This document shows, in pieces, positions 20,460-29,262 of a stretch of 64,000 nt of DNA. The notes under the pieces were generated by a model. That model was not told where the DNA came from, ran no database searches, and was given only the letters and a program-made list of their open reading frames with translations. The translations under genes were made by a program, and so were the position numbers. The DNA is from Prauserella cavernicola (GTDB lineage: Bacteria > Actinomycetota > Actinomycetes > Mycobacteriales > Pseudonocardiaceae). Position 1 is the stretch's first letter; every line of letters starts with the position of its first letter. Location: assembly GCF_016595675.1 (NCBI RefSeq), contig NZ_JAENJH010000003.1:62001-126000 (forward strand), written 5' to 3'.

Positions 20460-20765
20460 TCAGCCGCCCGCGAACGGCGGCAGGACGTCCAGTTCGGCGC
20501 CGTCGGGCAGCTCCCGGGTGACGTCGCGGACGGCGATGCCGTCGAGCAGGAAGCTCGCGGCGTCGAGGATCCGCGGCAACTCGGCCGGATGCAGCTTGCG
20601 AAGCTCGTCGACGGCCTCGCTCACCGAGGCGCCCGCCCGCAGTCGGAGCACTTCCTCCTCGACGCCGCTGGCGGCCTTGGCCGAGGCGAAGTAGCGCACC
20701 AGCACCATCGTTGCGTGCCGGTGCCCTTCAGCGTCGGCGACCTGTTCCTGCGACACCGATCCCAC
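20460..20765 (-). CDS. moaD: Molybdopterin synthase small subunit MoaD
   Basis: A ubiquitin-like sulfur carrier ending in the essential Gly-Gly (PPFAGG). The core (MVLVRYFASAKAASGVEEE ... LPDGAELDVLPPFAGG) is 82 residues. The GTG at 20765 is favoured because GGAGG in the end of moaA lies eight bases upstream, while the ATG at 20708 has no visible site; this adds 19 hydrophilic N-terminal residues. It lies five bases behind moaA. Its partner MoaE is fused to MogA on the opposite strand. Confidence 0.93.
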   Translation of the reverse strand: MGSVSQEQVADAEGHRHATMVLVRYFASAKAASGVEEEVLRLRAGASVSEAVDELRKLHPAELPRILDAASFLLDGIAVRDVTRELPDGAELDVLPPFAGG

Positions 20766-20769
20766 TGCG

Positions 20770-21834
20770 TCAGCCTCCGATGGCGCTCATCGGCCGGATC
20801 GGCTGGGCGAAACCGGCCTCGTTGATCTCGTGACCTGCGAGCTTGCCCCACATCGTCGCGCGCCAGACGTCGGCGATCTGCTCGTCGCTCGCCTCGCCGC
20901 GCAGCAGGGCCCGCAGATCGGTCTCCTCGGTGCTGAACAGGCAGGAGCGGATCGCGCCGTCGGCGGTGAGCCGGGTGCGCTCGCACGCGGCACAGAACGG
21001 CCTGCTCACCGATGGGATCACGCCGACCTCGGCCGGCCCGCCGTCGACGAGCCAGCGCTCGGCGGGGGCTCCGCCTCGCTCGGCCGGGCTCGGCGTGAGC
21101 GTGAACTCGGCGCCGAGCAGCTCGAGGATCTCGTCGGCCGTGATCATCTCCTTGCGGTTCCAGCCGTGCTGGGCGTCGAGCGGCATCTGCTCGATGAACC
21201 GGAGGTGGTAGCCGTTGTCCAGCGCGAAGCGCAGCAGCGAGGTCGCCTCGTGCTCGTTGATCCCGCGCATCAGCACCGTGTTGATCTTCACGGGCTCGAG
21301 GCCCGCGTCGCGCGCCGCGGCCAGCGCGTCGAGCACATGCTTGAGCCGGTCGCGCCGGGTGATCCGCTCGAACGTCTCGGCGTCGACGGAGTCGAGCGAG
21401 ACGTTGATGCGGTCGAGGCCCGCTTCGGCGAACGCGGCGGCGCGCTTGGCGAAGCCGATGCCGTTGGTGGTCATGGACAACCGCGGCGCGGGGTCGAGGT
21501 CCTTGATCCTCGCGACGAGGTGCTCGAGTCGCGGCCGCAGCAGTGGTTCGCCGCCGGTCAGCCGGATGTCGGTGACGCCGAGCGGCCCGACGGCGATGCC
21601 CATGAGCCGCACCAGCTCGTCGTCGGTGAGCAGCTGCCCGCCCGGCATCCACTCCAGGCCCTCCGCGGGCATGCAGTACGTGCACCGGAGATTGCACTTG
21701 TCGGTCAGCGACACCCGGAGGTCGGTCGCGACCCGGCCGAACGTGTCGATCAGGGCGGGATCGTCCGGGCGCGGTGCACCGGACGTCGGGCGTGCGCCGG
21801 GCACCCGTGGGGTGCCGAGATCCACTGCTGTCAT
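20770..21834 (-). CDS. moaA: GTP 3',8-cyclase MoaA
   Basis: A 354-residue radical SAM enzyme for the first step of molybdenum cofactor synthesis. The N-terminal cluster motif CNLRCTYC is at residues 47-54 (Cys 47, 51, 54), the C-terminal second cluster is seen in FCAACERTRLTADGAIRSC, and the protein ends in the conserved Gly-Gly. ATG at 21834 is preferred over a GTG two codons upstream. It heads the moaA-moaD unit and is divergent from the molybdate regulator at 21939. Confidence 0.96.
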   Translation of the reverse strand: MTAVDLGTPRVPGARPTSGAPRPDDPALIDTFGRVATDLRVSLTDKCNLRCTYCMPAEGLEWMPGGQLLTDDELVRLMGIAVGPLGVTDIRLTGGEPLLRPRLEHLVARIKDLDPAPRLSMTTNGIGFAKRAAAFAEAGLDRINVSLDSVDAETFERITRRDRLKHVLDALAAARDAGLEPVKINTVLMRGINEHEATSLLRFALDNGYHLRFIEQMPLDAQHGWNRKEMITADEILELLGAEFTLTPSPAERGGAPAERWLVDGGPAEVGVIPSVSRPFCAACERTRLTADGAIRSCLFSTEETDLRALLRGEASDEQIADVWRATMWGKLAGHEINEAGFAQPIRPMSAIGG

Positions 21835-21938
21835 CCACACCAGCGTAATGCCGGAATCGGGGCGGTTGTGAGCTTGCTTGCATACCGAATCGGCAGCGCC
21901 ATAGCTATTTGCGCACCTGCGGCGATAATGTCTGCGTC

Positions 21939-22343
21939 ATGCCGCAATTTCGGTTCTCAGAAGCGGCTCGGCTGCTCGGTGTCAGCGACGACACAGTGCG
22001 CCGTTGGGTCAAGGCAGGCCAGTTGACGGCAGGCGAGGACTCCGCGGGGCGCAAGGTCATCGACGGTGCCGAGCTCGCCGGGTTCGCCAGGGCACAGGCC
22101 GCCGAGTCCCCCGATCCGACCGAGGTGGGCCGCTCGGCCCGCAATCGCTTCGTCGGACTGGTCACCGATGTCGTCGCCGACACGGTGATGGCCAAGGTCG
22201 AGATCCAGTGCGGGGCCCATCGCGTCGTGTCGCTCATGAGCTCGGAAGCCGTCGAGGAGCTGGGCCTTCGACCCGGTGCGCTCGCGGTCGCGGTCGTCAA
22301 GGCCACGCAGGTGATCGTCGAAACTCCAGGAGGTAACCGGTGA
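21939..22343 (+). CDS. Molybdate-responsive helix-turn-helix/TOBE protein
   Basis: A 134-residue protein. Residues 1-55 form a MerR/excisionase-like helix-turn-helix (FRFSEAARLLGVSDDTVRRWVKAGQL), and residues 68-130 a single TOBE/Mop molybdate-binding domain (SARNRFVGLVTDVVADTVMAKVEIQCG). This combination suggests a molybdate sensor that binds DNA. It overlaps modA by four bases and is the first gene of the molybdate transporter operon, consistent with self-control of uptake. Confidence 0.85.
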   Translation: MPQFRFSEAARLLGVSDDTVRRWVKAGQLTAGEDSAGRKVIDGAELAGFARAQAAESPDPTEVGRSARNRFVGLVTDVVADTVMAKVEIQCGAHRVVSLMSSEAVEELGLRPGALAVAVVKATQVIVETPGGNR

Positions 22344-23116
22344 GGTTGGTACTCGCGGGCGTGCTCAGCGTCGTGTTGGTCGTGTCCGCGTGCGGCGGGT
22401 CCGATGGTTCGTCGGACGAGGGTTCCGGTGGTGGAGACGGGAACCGGACGCTCAACGTCTTCGCGGCCGCGTCGCTCACCGAGGCGTTCGGGGAGCTGGA
22501 GAAGCAGTTCGAGGCCGAGCACGACGGCGTGGACGTGCGGCTGAACCTCGCCGGCTCGTCACAGCTCGCCAGTCAGATCAACGAGGGCGCTCCCGCCGAC
22601 GTGTTCGCCTCGGCCAACGAGAAGAACATGGACAAGGTCGTGGAGGCCGGCGGCGTCGAGGGGCAGCCGGAGACGTTCGCCACCAACAAGCTGACGATCG
22701 CCGTCCCGCCGGGAAACCCCAAGGGGATCACGAGCTTCGCCGACCTCGCGGGCGACGACCTCACCGTGGTGGTGTGCGCGTCGCAGGTGCCGTGCGGATC
22801 CGCCACCGAAGAGGTCGAGCAGGCCACCGGTGTGACGCTGTCGCCCGCGAGCGAGGAGCAGGACGTCAAGGCCGTGCTCACCAAGGTGGAGCTGGGCGAG
22901 GCCGACGCGGGTCTGGTCTACGTCACCGACGTGACCTCGGCGGGCGACAAGGTGGAGTCGGTGGAGTTCCCCGAGGCTGAGCAGGCCATCAACGACTACC
23001 CGATCGCCGTGCTCGCCGAGGCCGGCCAGTCCGAGCTGGCCCAGCAGTTCTACGACCTGGTGCTGGGCCGGTCCGGCCAGGAGGAACTGAGCAAGGTTGG
23101 TTTTGGCACGCCGTAA
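22340..23116 (+). CDS. modA: Molybdate ABC transporter substrate-binding lipoprotein ModA
   Basis: A 258-residue lipoprotein with a clear lipobox (VVSAC) after a short signal peptide, a Gly/Ser/Asp linker, and the ModA fold ([47 protein letters not shown]). It captures molybdate or tungstate outside the membrane. GTG start at 22340 overlaps the regulator stop, with AGGAGG at 22329-22334. Its end overlaps modB by 20 bp. Confidence 0.93.
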   Translation: MRLVLAGVLSVVLVVSACGGSDGSSDEGSGGGDGNRTLNVFAAASLTEAFGELEKQFEAEHDGVDVRLNLAGSSQLASQINEGAPADVFASANEKNMDKVVEAGGVEGQPETFATNKLTIAVPPGNPKGITSFADLAGDDLTVVVCASQVPCGSATEEVEQATGVTLSPASEEQDVKAVLTKVELGEADAGLVYVTDVTSAGDKVESVEFPEAEQAINDYPIAVLAEAGQSELAQQFYDLVLGRSGQEELSKVGFGTP

Positions 23117-23897
23117 CCGTTCGATCCCGTGGGTGCTGTGGATCCCGGCGGGGCTGGCACTCGCGCTCGTGGTGCTGCCGGTCGTGGGCCTGCTCGCCCG
23201 CACGGACTACGCCCGGCTGCCCGAGCTGCTCACGTCGAGCGCGTCGCTGAACGCGTTGCAGCTCTCGCTGGTCACCGCCGTGCTGTCCACAGTGTTCTGT
23301 GTGCTGCTCGGGGTGCCGCTGGCCGTGGTGCTGGCGCGTTCGCGCAGCCGCGGCGTGCGGGTGCTGCGCGCGGTGGTGCTGCTGCCGTTGGTGCTGCCTC
23401 CGGTGGTGGGTGGGCTCGCGTTGCTGTTCCTGCTGGGGCGCAACGGCTTTCTCGGCTACCTGCTCGACGTCACGGCCGGGATCCGCATCCCGTTCACGAC
23501 CGCGGCCGTGGTGATCGCGCAGACGTTCGTCGCCATGCCTTTTCTCGTGGTGAGCCTCGAGGGTGCGCTGCGGGGCGCCGGTGACCGCTACGAGCTGGTC
23601 GCTTCCACCCTCGGGGCCCGCCCGTGGACGGTGTTTCGCCGGGTGACCGTTCCGTTGCTGCTGCCGGCGCTCGGGTCTGGTGCGGTGCTCAGTTTCGCGA
23701 GGGCGCTCGGCGAGTTCGGCGCCACGATCACGTTCGCGGGCAGTCTGGAAGGCGTGACGAGGACGCTGCCGCTGGAGGTCTACAACCAGGCCGAGGCCGA
23801 CGTGGACAGCGCCGTCGCACTGGCGCTGCTGCTGATCGTGGTCGCGGTGCTGGTGATCGCGGTGGCGCGGCCTCGCGCCGTGGAGGGCAGGCCATGA
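23097..23897 (+). CDS. modB: Molybdate ABC transporter permease ModB
   Basis: A 266-residue polytopic protein with the ModB permease signature ([30 protein letters not shown] and [17 protein letters not shown]). The TTG at 23097 is used; AGGAGG lies 12 bases upstream inside modA. It overlaps modC by four bases (ATGA). Confidence 0.92.
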   Translation: MVLARRNRSIPWVLWIPAGLALALVVLPVVGLLARTDYARLPELLTSSASLNALQLSLVTAVLSTVFCVLLGVPLAVVLARSRSRGVRVLRAVVLLPLVLPPVVGGLALLFLLGRNGFLGYLLDVTAGIRIPFTTAAVVIAQTFVAMPFLVVSLEGALRGAGDRYELVASTLGARPWTVFRRVTVPLLLPALGSGAVLSFARALGEFGATITFAGSLEGVTRTLPLEVYNQAEADVDSAVALALLLIVVAVLVIAVARPRAVEGRP

Positions 23898-24985
23898 CGC
23901 TGCACGCGGAGCTGGAACTGACGCGGGGCTCGTTCTCCCTGTCGGCGGAGTTCGACGTGCCCCCTGGCACCGTGCTCGCGGTGCTCGGGCCCAACGGTTC
24001 CGGCAAGTCGACGCTGCTGGGCTGCCTCGCCGGACTGTTCGTGCCGGACGACGGGGTGGTGACGCTGGGCGAGCGCACGCTCACGCGCACCCCACGCCTG
24101 CTCGTCCAGCCGCACGATCGCGGTGTCGGACTGCTGGCGCAGGACGCGCTGCTGTTCCCGCATCTGTCCGTGGTGGACAACGTGGCGTTCGCGCCGCGCT
24201 CCCGGGGTGCCTCGCGGGTGGCCTCGCGGGAGGCGGCGCGGCACTGGTTGTCCGAAGTGGATGCGGCCGAGCTGGCCGACCGCAAGCCTGCTCAGCTCTC
24301 CGGTGGGCAGGCGCAGCGGGTCGCGATCGCCCGCGCGCTGGCAGGGGAGCCGGACCTGTTGCTGCTCGACGAGCCGCTCGCGGCGCTGGACGTGGACGCC
24401 GCGCCCGCCATCAGAGGGCTGCTGCGCAGGGTGCTCCGTGCGGCCGGCAACCAGCGGGCGACGGTGCTGGTGACCCATGATCCGCTCGACGCGCTGGCGC
24501 TGGCCGACCACGTGCTGGTGCTCAGCCGCGGCCGGGTCGTGGAACGCGGCCTGACCCGGGACGTGCTCTCCGCGCCGAGGACCCCGTTCACGGCCCGCAT
24601 CGCCGGGCTCAACCTCGTCGTCGGCGTCGCCGAGGAACAGGGTCTGCGCACGGCAGGCGGGTTCATCAGTGGTATCCCCGCCCCCGACGTCGCGGCGGGG
24701 GAGCCCGCCGTCGCGGTGTTCTCGCCGGGATCGGTGGCGGTCTACCCCGAGGGCGAGCACTCGGCGGGCAGTCCGCGCAACACCGTCGCCGCGGTGGTGG
24801 GTGCCCTGGAACCACACGGCGCGGTGGTGCGGTTGCGCACCGTCGACGGAGACGGCTGGGCTGAGGGGCTCGCGGCCGATCTCACCCCTGCGGCGGTGGC
24901 GGAACTGGCGCTCGAACCGGGCACACCGGTCAGATTGGCCGTCAAGGCGGCCGCCGTGGCGATCCATCCGGCGTTCGGCCCATAG
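23894..24985 (+). CDS. modC: Molybdate ABC transporter ATPase ModC
   Basis: A 363-residue ATPase. Walker [10 protein letters not shown] is at residues 32-40, the signature LSGGQ at 135-139 and Walker B LLLLDE at 155-160, followed by the H-loop (VTHDP). The C-terminal 110 residues form a TOBE/Mop-like regulatory domain ([24 protein letters not shown]). GGAGGG precedes the ATG, which overlaps the modB stop. It is the last gene of the molybdate uptake operon. Confidence 0.93.
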   Translation: MTLHAELELTRGSFSLSAEFDVPPGTVLAVLGPNGSGKSTLLGCLAGLFVPDDGVVTLGERTLTRTPRLLVQPHDRGVGLLAQDALLFPHLSVVDNVAFAPRSRGASRVASREAARHWLSEVDAAELADRKPAQLSGGQAQRVAIARALAGEPDLLLLDEPLAALDVDAAPAIRGLLRRVLRAAGNQRATVLVTHDPLDALALADHVLVLSRGRVVERGLTRDVLSAPRTPFTARIAGLNLVVGVAEEQGLRTAGGFISGIPAPDVAAGEPAVAVFSPGSVAVYPEGEHSAGSPRNTVAAVVGALEPHGAVVRLRTVDGDGWAEGLAADLTPAAVAELALEPGTPVRLAVKAAAVAIHPAFGP

Positions 24986-24994
24986 GCTGAGGGC

Positions 24995-25789
24995 ATGAGC
25001 GATCAGCGGTGGAGCTACCTGACCGACATGGACGGCGTGCTGGTGCACGAGGAGCACCTCATCCCGGGAGCCGACGAGTTCCTCGCCGAGCTGCGAAACG
25101 GCGGCGCCTCGTTCCTCGTGCTGACCAACAACTCCATCTACACCCCGCGCGACCTGCGGGCGAGACTGCTGCACTCGGGCCTCGACGTGCCGGAGGAGGC
25201 GATCTGGACCTCGGCGCTGGCCACGGCCAAATTCCTGCAGGCGCAGCGTCCCAACGGTTCGGCGTACGTCATCGGCGAGGCCGGGCTCACCACCGCGCTG
25301 CACGAGGTGGGCTACGTGCTCACCGACAACGACCCGGACTACGTGGTGCTCGGCGAGACCCGCACCTACAGCTTCACCGCGATCACCAGGGCCATCCGGC
25401 TGATCGAGCGGGGCGCGCGCTTCATCGCGACCAACCCGGACCCCACCGGGCCGAGCCGCGAGGGCATCCTGCCCGCCACGGGTTCGATCGCCGCGCTCAT
25501 CGAACGCGCGACCGGCCGCTCTCCCTACTACGTGGGCAAGCCGAACCCGTTGATGATGCGGTCGGCTCTGCGGGCGCTGGGCGCGCACTCCGAGCACACG
25601 CTGATGATCGGCGACCGGATGGACACGGACGTGCACTCCGGAATCGAGGCCGGACTGCAGACCGTTCTGGTGCTCTCGGGCATCTCCACCAGGGAGTCGG
25701 CGGAGCGCTACCCGTTCCGGCCGACGCTCGTGGTGGACTCGATCGCCGACCTCGTCGGGCGTACCGAGGACCCGTTCGGGGCGGCCTGA
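24995..25789 (+). CDS. HAD-superfamily IIA phosphatase (NagD-like)
   Basis: A 264-residue protein with the HAD motif I variant DMDGVL, motif II LTNNS, a class IIA cap between, motif III lysine in YYVGKPNP and motif [11 protein letters not shown]. The family hydrolyses small sugar or nucleotide phosphates. It starts nine bases after modC but lacks a strong ribosome-binding site, so it may only share read-through transcription. Substrate unknown. Confidence 0.9.
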   Translation: MSDQRWSYLTDMDGVLVHEEHLIPGADEFLAELRNGGASFLVLTNNSIYTPRDLRARLLHSGLDVPEEAIWTSALATAKFLQAQRPNGSAYVIGEAGLTTALHEVGYVLTDNDPDYVVLGETRTYSFTAITRAIRLIERGARFIATNPDPTGPSREGILPATGSIAALIERATGRSPYYVGKPNPLMMRSALRALGAHSEHTLMIGDRMDTDVHSGIEAGLQTVLVLSGISTRESAERYPFRPTLVVDSIADLVGRTEDPFGAA

Positions 25790-25826
25790 TCATCAGGGCT
25801 TCCCGCCAGGGCTTATCGTCGGAAAT

Positions 25827-26630
25827 GTGACGGACCATCCCACGTTCGTCGTCGGTGATGTCCACGGTTACCGCGACGAGCTCGCAGACGCACTGCGCGA
25901 CCACGAGCTCGTCGACGACTCCGACGACTGGGCGGGCGGCACGGCACACCTGTGGTTCCTCGGCGACTTCGTCGACAGGGGACCCGACGGTGTGGCCGCG
26001 ATCGAGCTCGTCAGGAAGCTGCAGGAACAGGCCGCCGAGGCGGGCGGGCTGGTGGAGACGCTGCTCGGCAACCACGAGATCCTGCTGCTCGGCATGTACC
26101 ACTTCGGCGACACGGCCGTGCCGTCCGACTTCGGCCCGCGCAGCTTCGCGCGCAGCTGGGAGATCAACGGCGGCCAGCTCTCCGACCAGGACGACCTCAC
26201 CGAGGAGCTCGTCACCTGGCTCAGCGAGCGGCCGCTGGTCACCGTGACCGCCGATCACCTGCTGATGCACTCCGACACGCTTGAGTACCTGGAGTGGGGC
26301 GAGACCGCCGAGGAGATCAACGAGGCGGTCCGCGAGGTGCTGACGGGCACCGATCGCGCGCAGTGGTGGGACGTCTGGCGACGGATGACCACGCGCTATG
26401 CCTTCCGCGGCCCGCACGGCCAGGACGCGGCCGAGACGTTGCTCGAGCAGCTCGGTGGCGAGCGCATCGTGCACGGGCACAGCGTCATCGCCGACCAGCT
26501 CGGCATCCACCCCGCGCAGATCGAGGCGCCGTTCCTGTACGCGGGCGGCAAGGCGCTCGGTATCGACGGCGGCCTGTTCGTCGGAGGGCCGTGCCTCGTC
26601 GTGGAGCTCCCGTGGGAGCCCCACGACTGA
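25827..26630 (+). CDS. Calcineurin-type metallophosphoesterase
   Basis: A 267-residue phosphoesterase with the metal-site motifs GDVHG (residue 10), GDFVDRG (about 48), GNHE (about 84) and a late HGH (VHGHS), typical of Ser/Thr phosphatase and diadenosine tetraphosphatase-like enzymes. GTG start at 25827. It is convergent with the next gene, only six bases apart. Substrate unknown. Confidence 0.9.
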   Translation: MTDHPTFVVGDVHGYRDELADALRDHELVDDSDDWAGGTAHLWFLGDFVDRGPDGVAAIELVRKLQEQAAEAGGLVETLLGNHEILLLGMYHFGDTAVPSDFGPRSFARSWEINGGQLSDQDDLTEELVTWLSERPLVTVTADHLLMHSDTLEYLEWGETAEEINEAVREVLTGTDRAQWWDVWRRMTTRYAFRGPHGQDAAETLLEQLGGERIVHGHSVIADQLGIHPAQIEAPFLYAGGKALGIDGGLFVGGPCLVVELPWEPHD

Positions 26631-26636
26631 CGGCGC

Positions 26637-27479
26637 TCAGGCCAGGATCGCCCTGACGCCCTCGGCGAGCGGCGTGGTGGGCCTGCCGAGGAGTCGCGAC
26701 AGCTCGCCCGTGGTTTCGGCGAGCAGGCCGTCGCGGGTGTTGGCGTCGAGTGCGACGACGAACCCGGCCATCGCCTCGGGCACCCCGGCCGCGAGCAGGG
26801 CCGACTGGTGCTCCTCGGGAGCCACGTCGGTGTAGGTGACGTCCTTGCCGGTCACCGTCGCGATGGCGGCCGCGAGGTCGGCGTAGGTGAACGCGACGTC
26901 GCCGCCGAGCTCGTAGACGCGGTTCTCGTGGCCCTCGCCGGTGAGTACGGCCGCGGCGCCGGCGGCGTAGTCGGCGCGGGTGGTGCCCGCGACCAGGCCC
27001 TCGCCCGCGCTGCCGAGGTAGACCCCGGTCTGGGCGGCCTGGCGGATGGCCCGCTCGAAGTTCTCGATGTACCAGTTGTTGCGCAAGATCGTGTACGGCA
27101 GCCCGGAAGCGCGGACGACCTCCTCGGTCGCCTTGTGCTCCGGCGCGAGGATCAGCGGGCTGGTGTCGGCCTTGGGCGCGCTGGTGTAGGCGAGCAGCGA
27201 GACGCCCGCCTGCGTGGCCGCCTCCACCACTGCGGTGTGCTGCGGCACCCGGCTGCCGACCTCGTTGCCCGAGATCAGCAGCACCTTGTCGGCGCCGTCG
27301 AGCGCCGTCTTCAGCGTCTCGGGGCGGTCGTAGTCGGCTTCGCGCACCTCGACTCCGAGGTCGGCGACCTTCTCGGGGCTGCGGGCGCCCGCCACGATCT
27401 GGTCGGCGGGGACGTGCTGCTTGAGGTTCTCGATCACCAGACGGCCGAGCTGGCCACCTGCTCCGGTCACGACGATCAC
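26637..27479 (-). CDS. NAD(P)H-dependent quinone oxidoreductase 2-like (QorB/NmrA-type)
   Basis: A 280-residue atypical short-chain dehydrogenase with the Rossmann start VVTGAGGQLG and the features of YtfG/QOR2 (LLAYTSAPKADTSPL, ILRNNWYIENF). It would reduce quinones with NADPH. The GTG start follows GAGGAG by ten bases. It is divergent from an HxlR-type regulator, and the shared 96-bp spacer contains a perfect 12-bp-arm palindrome. Confidence 0.88.
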   Translation of the reverse strand: MIVVTGAGGQLGRLVIENLKQHVPADQIVAGARSPEKVADLGVEVREADYDRPETLKTALDGADKVLLISGNEVGSRVPQHTAVVEAATQAGVSLLAYTSAPKADTSPLILAPEHKATEEVVRASGLPYTILRNNWYIENFERAIRQAAQTGVYLGSAGEGLVAGTTRADYAAGAAAVLTGEGHENRVYELGGDVAFTYADLAAAIATVTGKDVTYTDVAPEEHQSALLAAGVPEAMAGFVVALDANTRDGLLAETTGELSRLLGRPTTPLAEGVRAILA

Positions 27480-27526
27480 GTGGGGTTCACTCCTCGAACT
27501 CGTTGCTTGCTCACCTTTCAGTGTGT

Positions 27527-27560
27527 ACTAACTTTTGGAAAGTGCAACCCAAAAGTTAGT
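27527..27560. promoter_or_regulatory. Palindromic operator between qor2-like gene and HxlR regulator
   Basis: ACTAACTTTTGG (27527-27538) and CCAAAAGTTAGT (27549-27560) form a perfect inverted repeat with a 10-bp spacer. Its place between divergent genes, one encoding a DNA-binding protein, supports an operator for both promoters. Confidence 0.85.
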
Positions 27561-27575
27561 GCTATCTTGGGTGGC

Positions 27576-27992
27576 ATGGACGAGATCGACCGGCTGGTGC
27601 CCGATGTGTTCGCGCGCGCGTGCGCCTCGCGCGGCGTGCTGGAGCACGTGGCCAGCCGCTGGGGCGGCCTCGCGCTCGCCGCGTTGCACGAGGGTCCGTT
27701 GCGGTTCAACGCGCTGCGCCGCCGCGTCGACGGCGTGAGCGAGAAGATGCTCGCCCAGACCCTGCAGCGGTTGGAACGCGACGGGTTCGTGCACCGTGAC
27801 GCGCAGCCGAGCATCCCGCCGAGGGTGGAGTACAGCCTCACTCCGCTCGGCGTGAAGACGGCGGCGAAGCTGGTGGAGCTGATCGAGCTCGTCGAGTCGA
27901 GCCTGCCCGAGGTGTTCGGCGCGCAGGCCGCCTACGACACGGCTAGGGACTCAGCGAGTGGAAACGATCTCGCGGCCCAGCGGCACCAGTGA
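27576..27992 (+). CDS. HxlR/DUF24-family redox regulator (QorR/YodB-like)
   Basis: A 138-residue winged-helix protein (RWGGLALAALHEGPLRFNALRRRVDGVSEKMLAQTLQRLERDGFV). It has a single cysteine at residue 16, near the position of the redox-sensing Cys17 that I recall for C. glutamicum QorR, which represses a divergent qor2. Control of the neighbour by a thiol switch is therefore likely. The 3' end overlaps the convergent YccF gene by 42 bp. Confidence 0.88.
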   Translation: MDEIDRLVPDVFARACASRGVLEHVASRWGGLALAALHEGPLRFNALRRRVDGVSEKMLAQTLQRLERDGFVHRDAQPSIPPRVEYSLTPLGVKTAAKLVELIELVESSLPEVFGAQAAYDTARDSASGNDLAAQRHQ

Positions 27993-28325
27993 CACCGGGA
28001 TCATCTTGAGGTTCCCGATCCCGAGCGGGATCCCGATGATCGTGATGCACAGCAGGATGCCCGTGATCAGGTGCCCGAGCGCGAGCCACCAACCGGCGAA
28101 GATGATCCAGATGACGTTGCCGATCAGCGAGAACGTGCCCGCTTCCCTGCGGTCGACGAGCGTGCGGCCGAACGGCCAGAGTGCGTAGTTGGCCATGCGG
28201 AACGAGGCGAGCCCGAACGGGATCGTGATGATCAGGATGCAGCAGATGATGCCTGCCACCAGATAGCCGACGGCCATCCAGAAGCCCGCGAGCACCAGCC
28301 AGATCACGTTCAGCAACAACGTCAT
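27951..28325 (-). CDS. YccF-domain membrane protein
   Basis: A 124-residue protein with two copies of the YccF motif, each a hydrophobic pair around GFWMAVGYLVAGIICC and GWWLALGHLITGILLC, separated by a charged loop (GRTLVDRREAG). Four membrane segments are expected. Function unknown. Its last 14 codons overlap the 3' end of the HxlR gene on the other strand. Confidence 0.85.
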   Translation of the reverse strand: MTLLLNVIWLVLAGFWMAVGYLVAGIICCILIITIPFGLASFRMANYALWPFGRTLVDRREAGTFSLIGNVIWIIFAGWWLALGHLITGILLCITIIGIPLGIGNLKMIPVSLVPLGREIVSTR

Positions 28326-28387
28326 ACCGCCATTGTTCCTGAGTTCGGCTCGTCGGCGCCCGGCTGTCGTTCAACGATCTTGATGCG

Positions 28388-29146
28388 TCACACCAGCAGT
28401 TCGCCCTCGACCACCGTGACGGCGGAGCCGGAGAGGCGGACACGGTCGCCGTCCAGGGCGGTGTGGACGACGCCGCCGCGCGCCGACGCCTGCTCGCCGG
28501 TGAGCTCGGTGCGGCCCAGCCTCGCCGACCAGTACGGCGCGAGCGTGCAGTGGGCCGAGCCCGTGACCGGGTCCTCCGGCACCCCGACGGCGGGGCCGAA
28601 CACCCGGCTCACGAAGTCGGCGCCGGGGTGGTCGCCCGGCGCGGTGACGATCACGCAGCGCGCGTCCAGAGCGGCGAGCACGCCGAGATCCGGCCGCACC
28701 GTGCGGACCTCGCTCGCGTCGCCGAGCACCACGAGGATGTCGGACACACCCCTGGCGACGTGCTCGGCGACGACTCCAGGCAGTCCGGCTGAGACGTCGA
28801 CGTCAGCCGGTTGTGGTGGGTCGGCGGGAAACTCCATCGCGACGCGGCCGTTCTCCGCCGTGCAGCGCAGCTCGCCCGAGCGCGTGGTGAAGACCTGCTC
28901 GCCGCCGAGCACGTGCGCGGTGGCGAGCGTGGCGTGCCCGCAGAGGTCGACCTCGGTGGTGGGGGTGAACCAGCGCAGCGACTTCGGCTGCCCGCTCGGC
29001 ACCACGAACGCCGTCTCGGAGTGCTTGAGCTCGGCGGCCACCCGCTGCATCCACGCCTCGTCGGCTGGGGCGTCGAGCAGCACGACCCCGGCCGGGTTGC
29101 CCGCGAAGGCGGTGTCGGTGAACGCGTCGACGAGATACATCCGCAT
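28388..29146 (-). CDS. PhzF-family isomerase/epimerase
   Basis: A 252-residue protein starting MRMYLVDAFTDTAFAGNPAGVV, the hallmark of the PhzF fold (two diaminopimelate-epimerase-like halves), with the conserved catalytic glutamate in KHSETAFV and the closing DPVTGSAHC. Substrate unknown. ATG at 29146 is favoured; an ATG two codons later is possible. It is divergent from the acyl-CoA synthetase gene. Confidence 0.88.
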   Translation of the reverse strand: MRMYLVDAFTDTAFAGNPAGVVLLDAPADEAWMQRVAAELKHSETAFVVPSGQPKSLRWFTPTTEVDLCGHATLATAHVLGGEQVFTTRSGELRCTAENGRVAMEFPADPPQPADVDVSAGLPGVVAEHVARGVSDILVVLGDASEVRTVRPDLGVLAALDARCVIVTAPGDHPGADFVSRVFGPAVGVPEDPVTGSAHCTLAPYWSARLGRTELTGEQASARGGVVHTALDGDRVRLSGSAVTVVEGELLV

Positions 29147-29262
29147 CCGACCGACAGTAGCCGGATCCGCTCGCCTGCCCATCCATGTGCAGGTGGCCCG
29201 GACCGTTCGGCGTTCCTAGACTTACCGCCAAGCCGTCATCGTCGACGCGGAGGAGAGGCATC

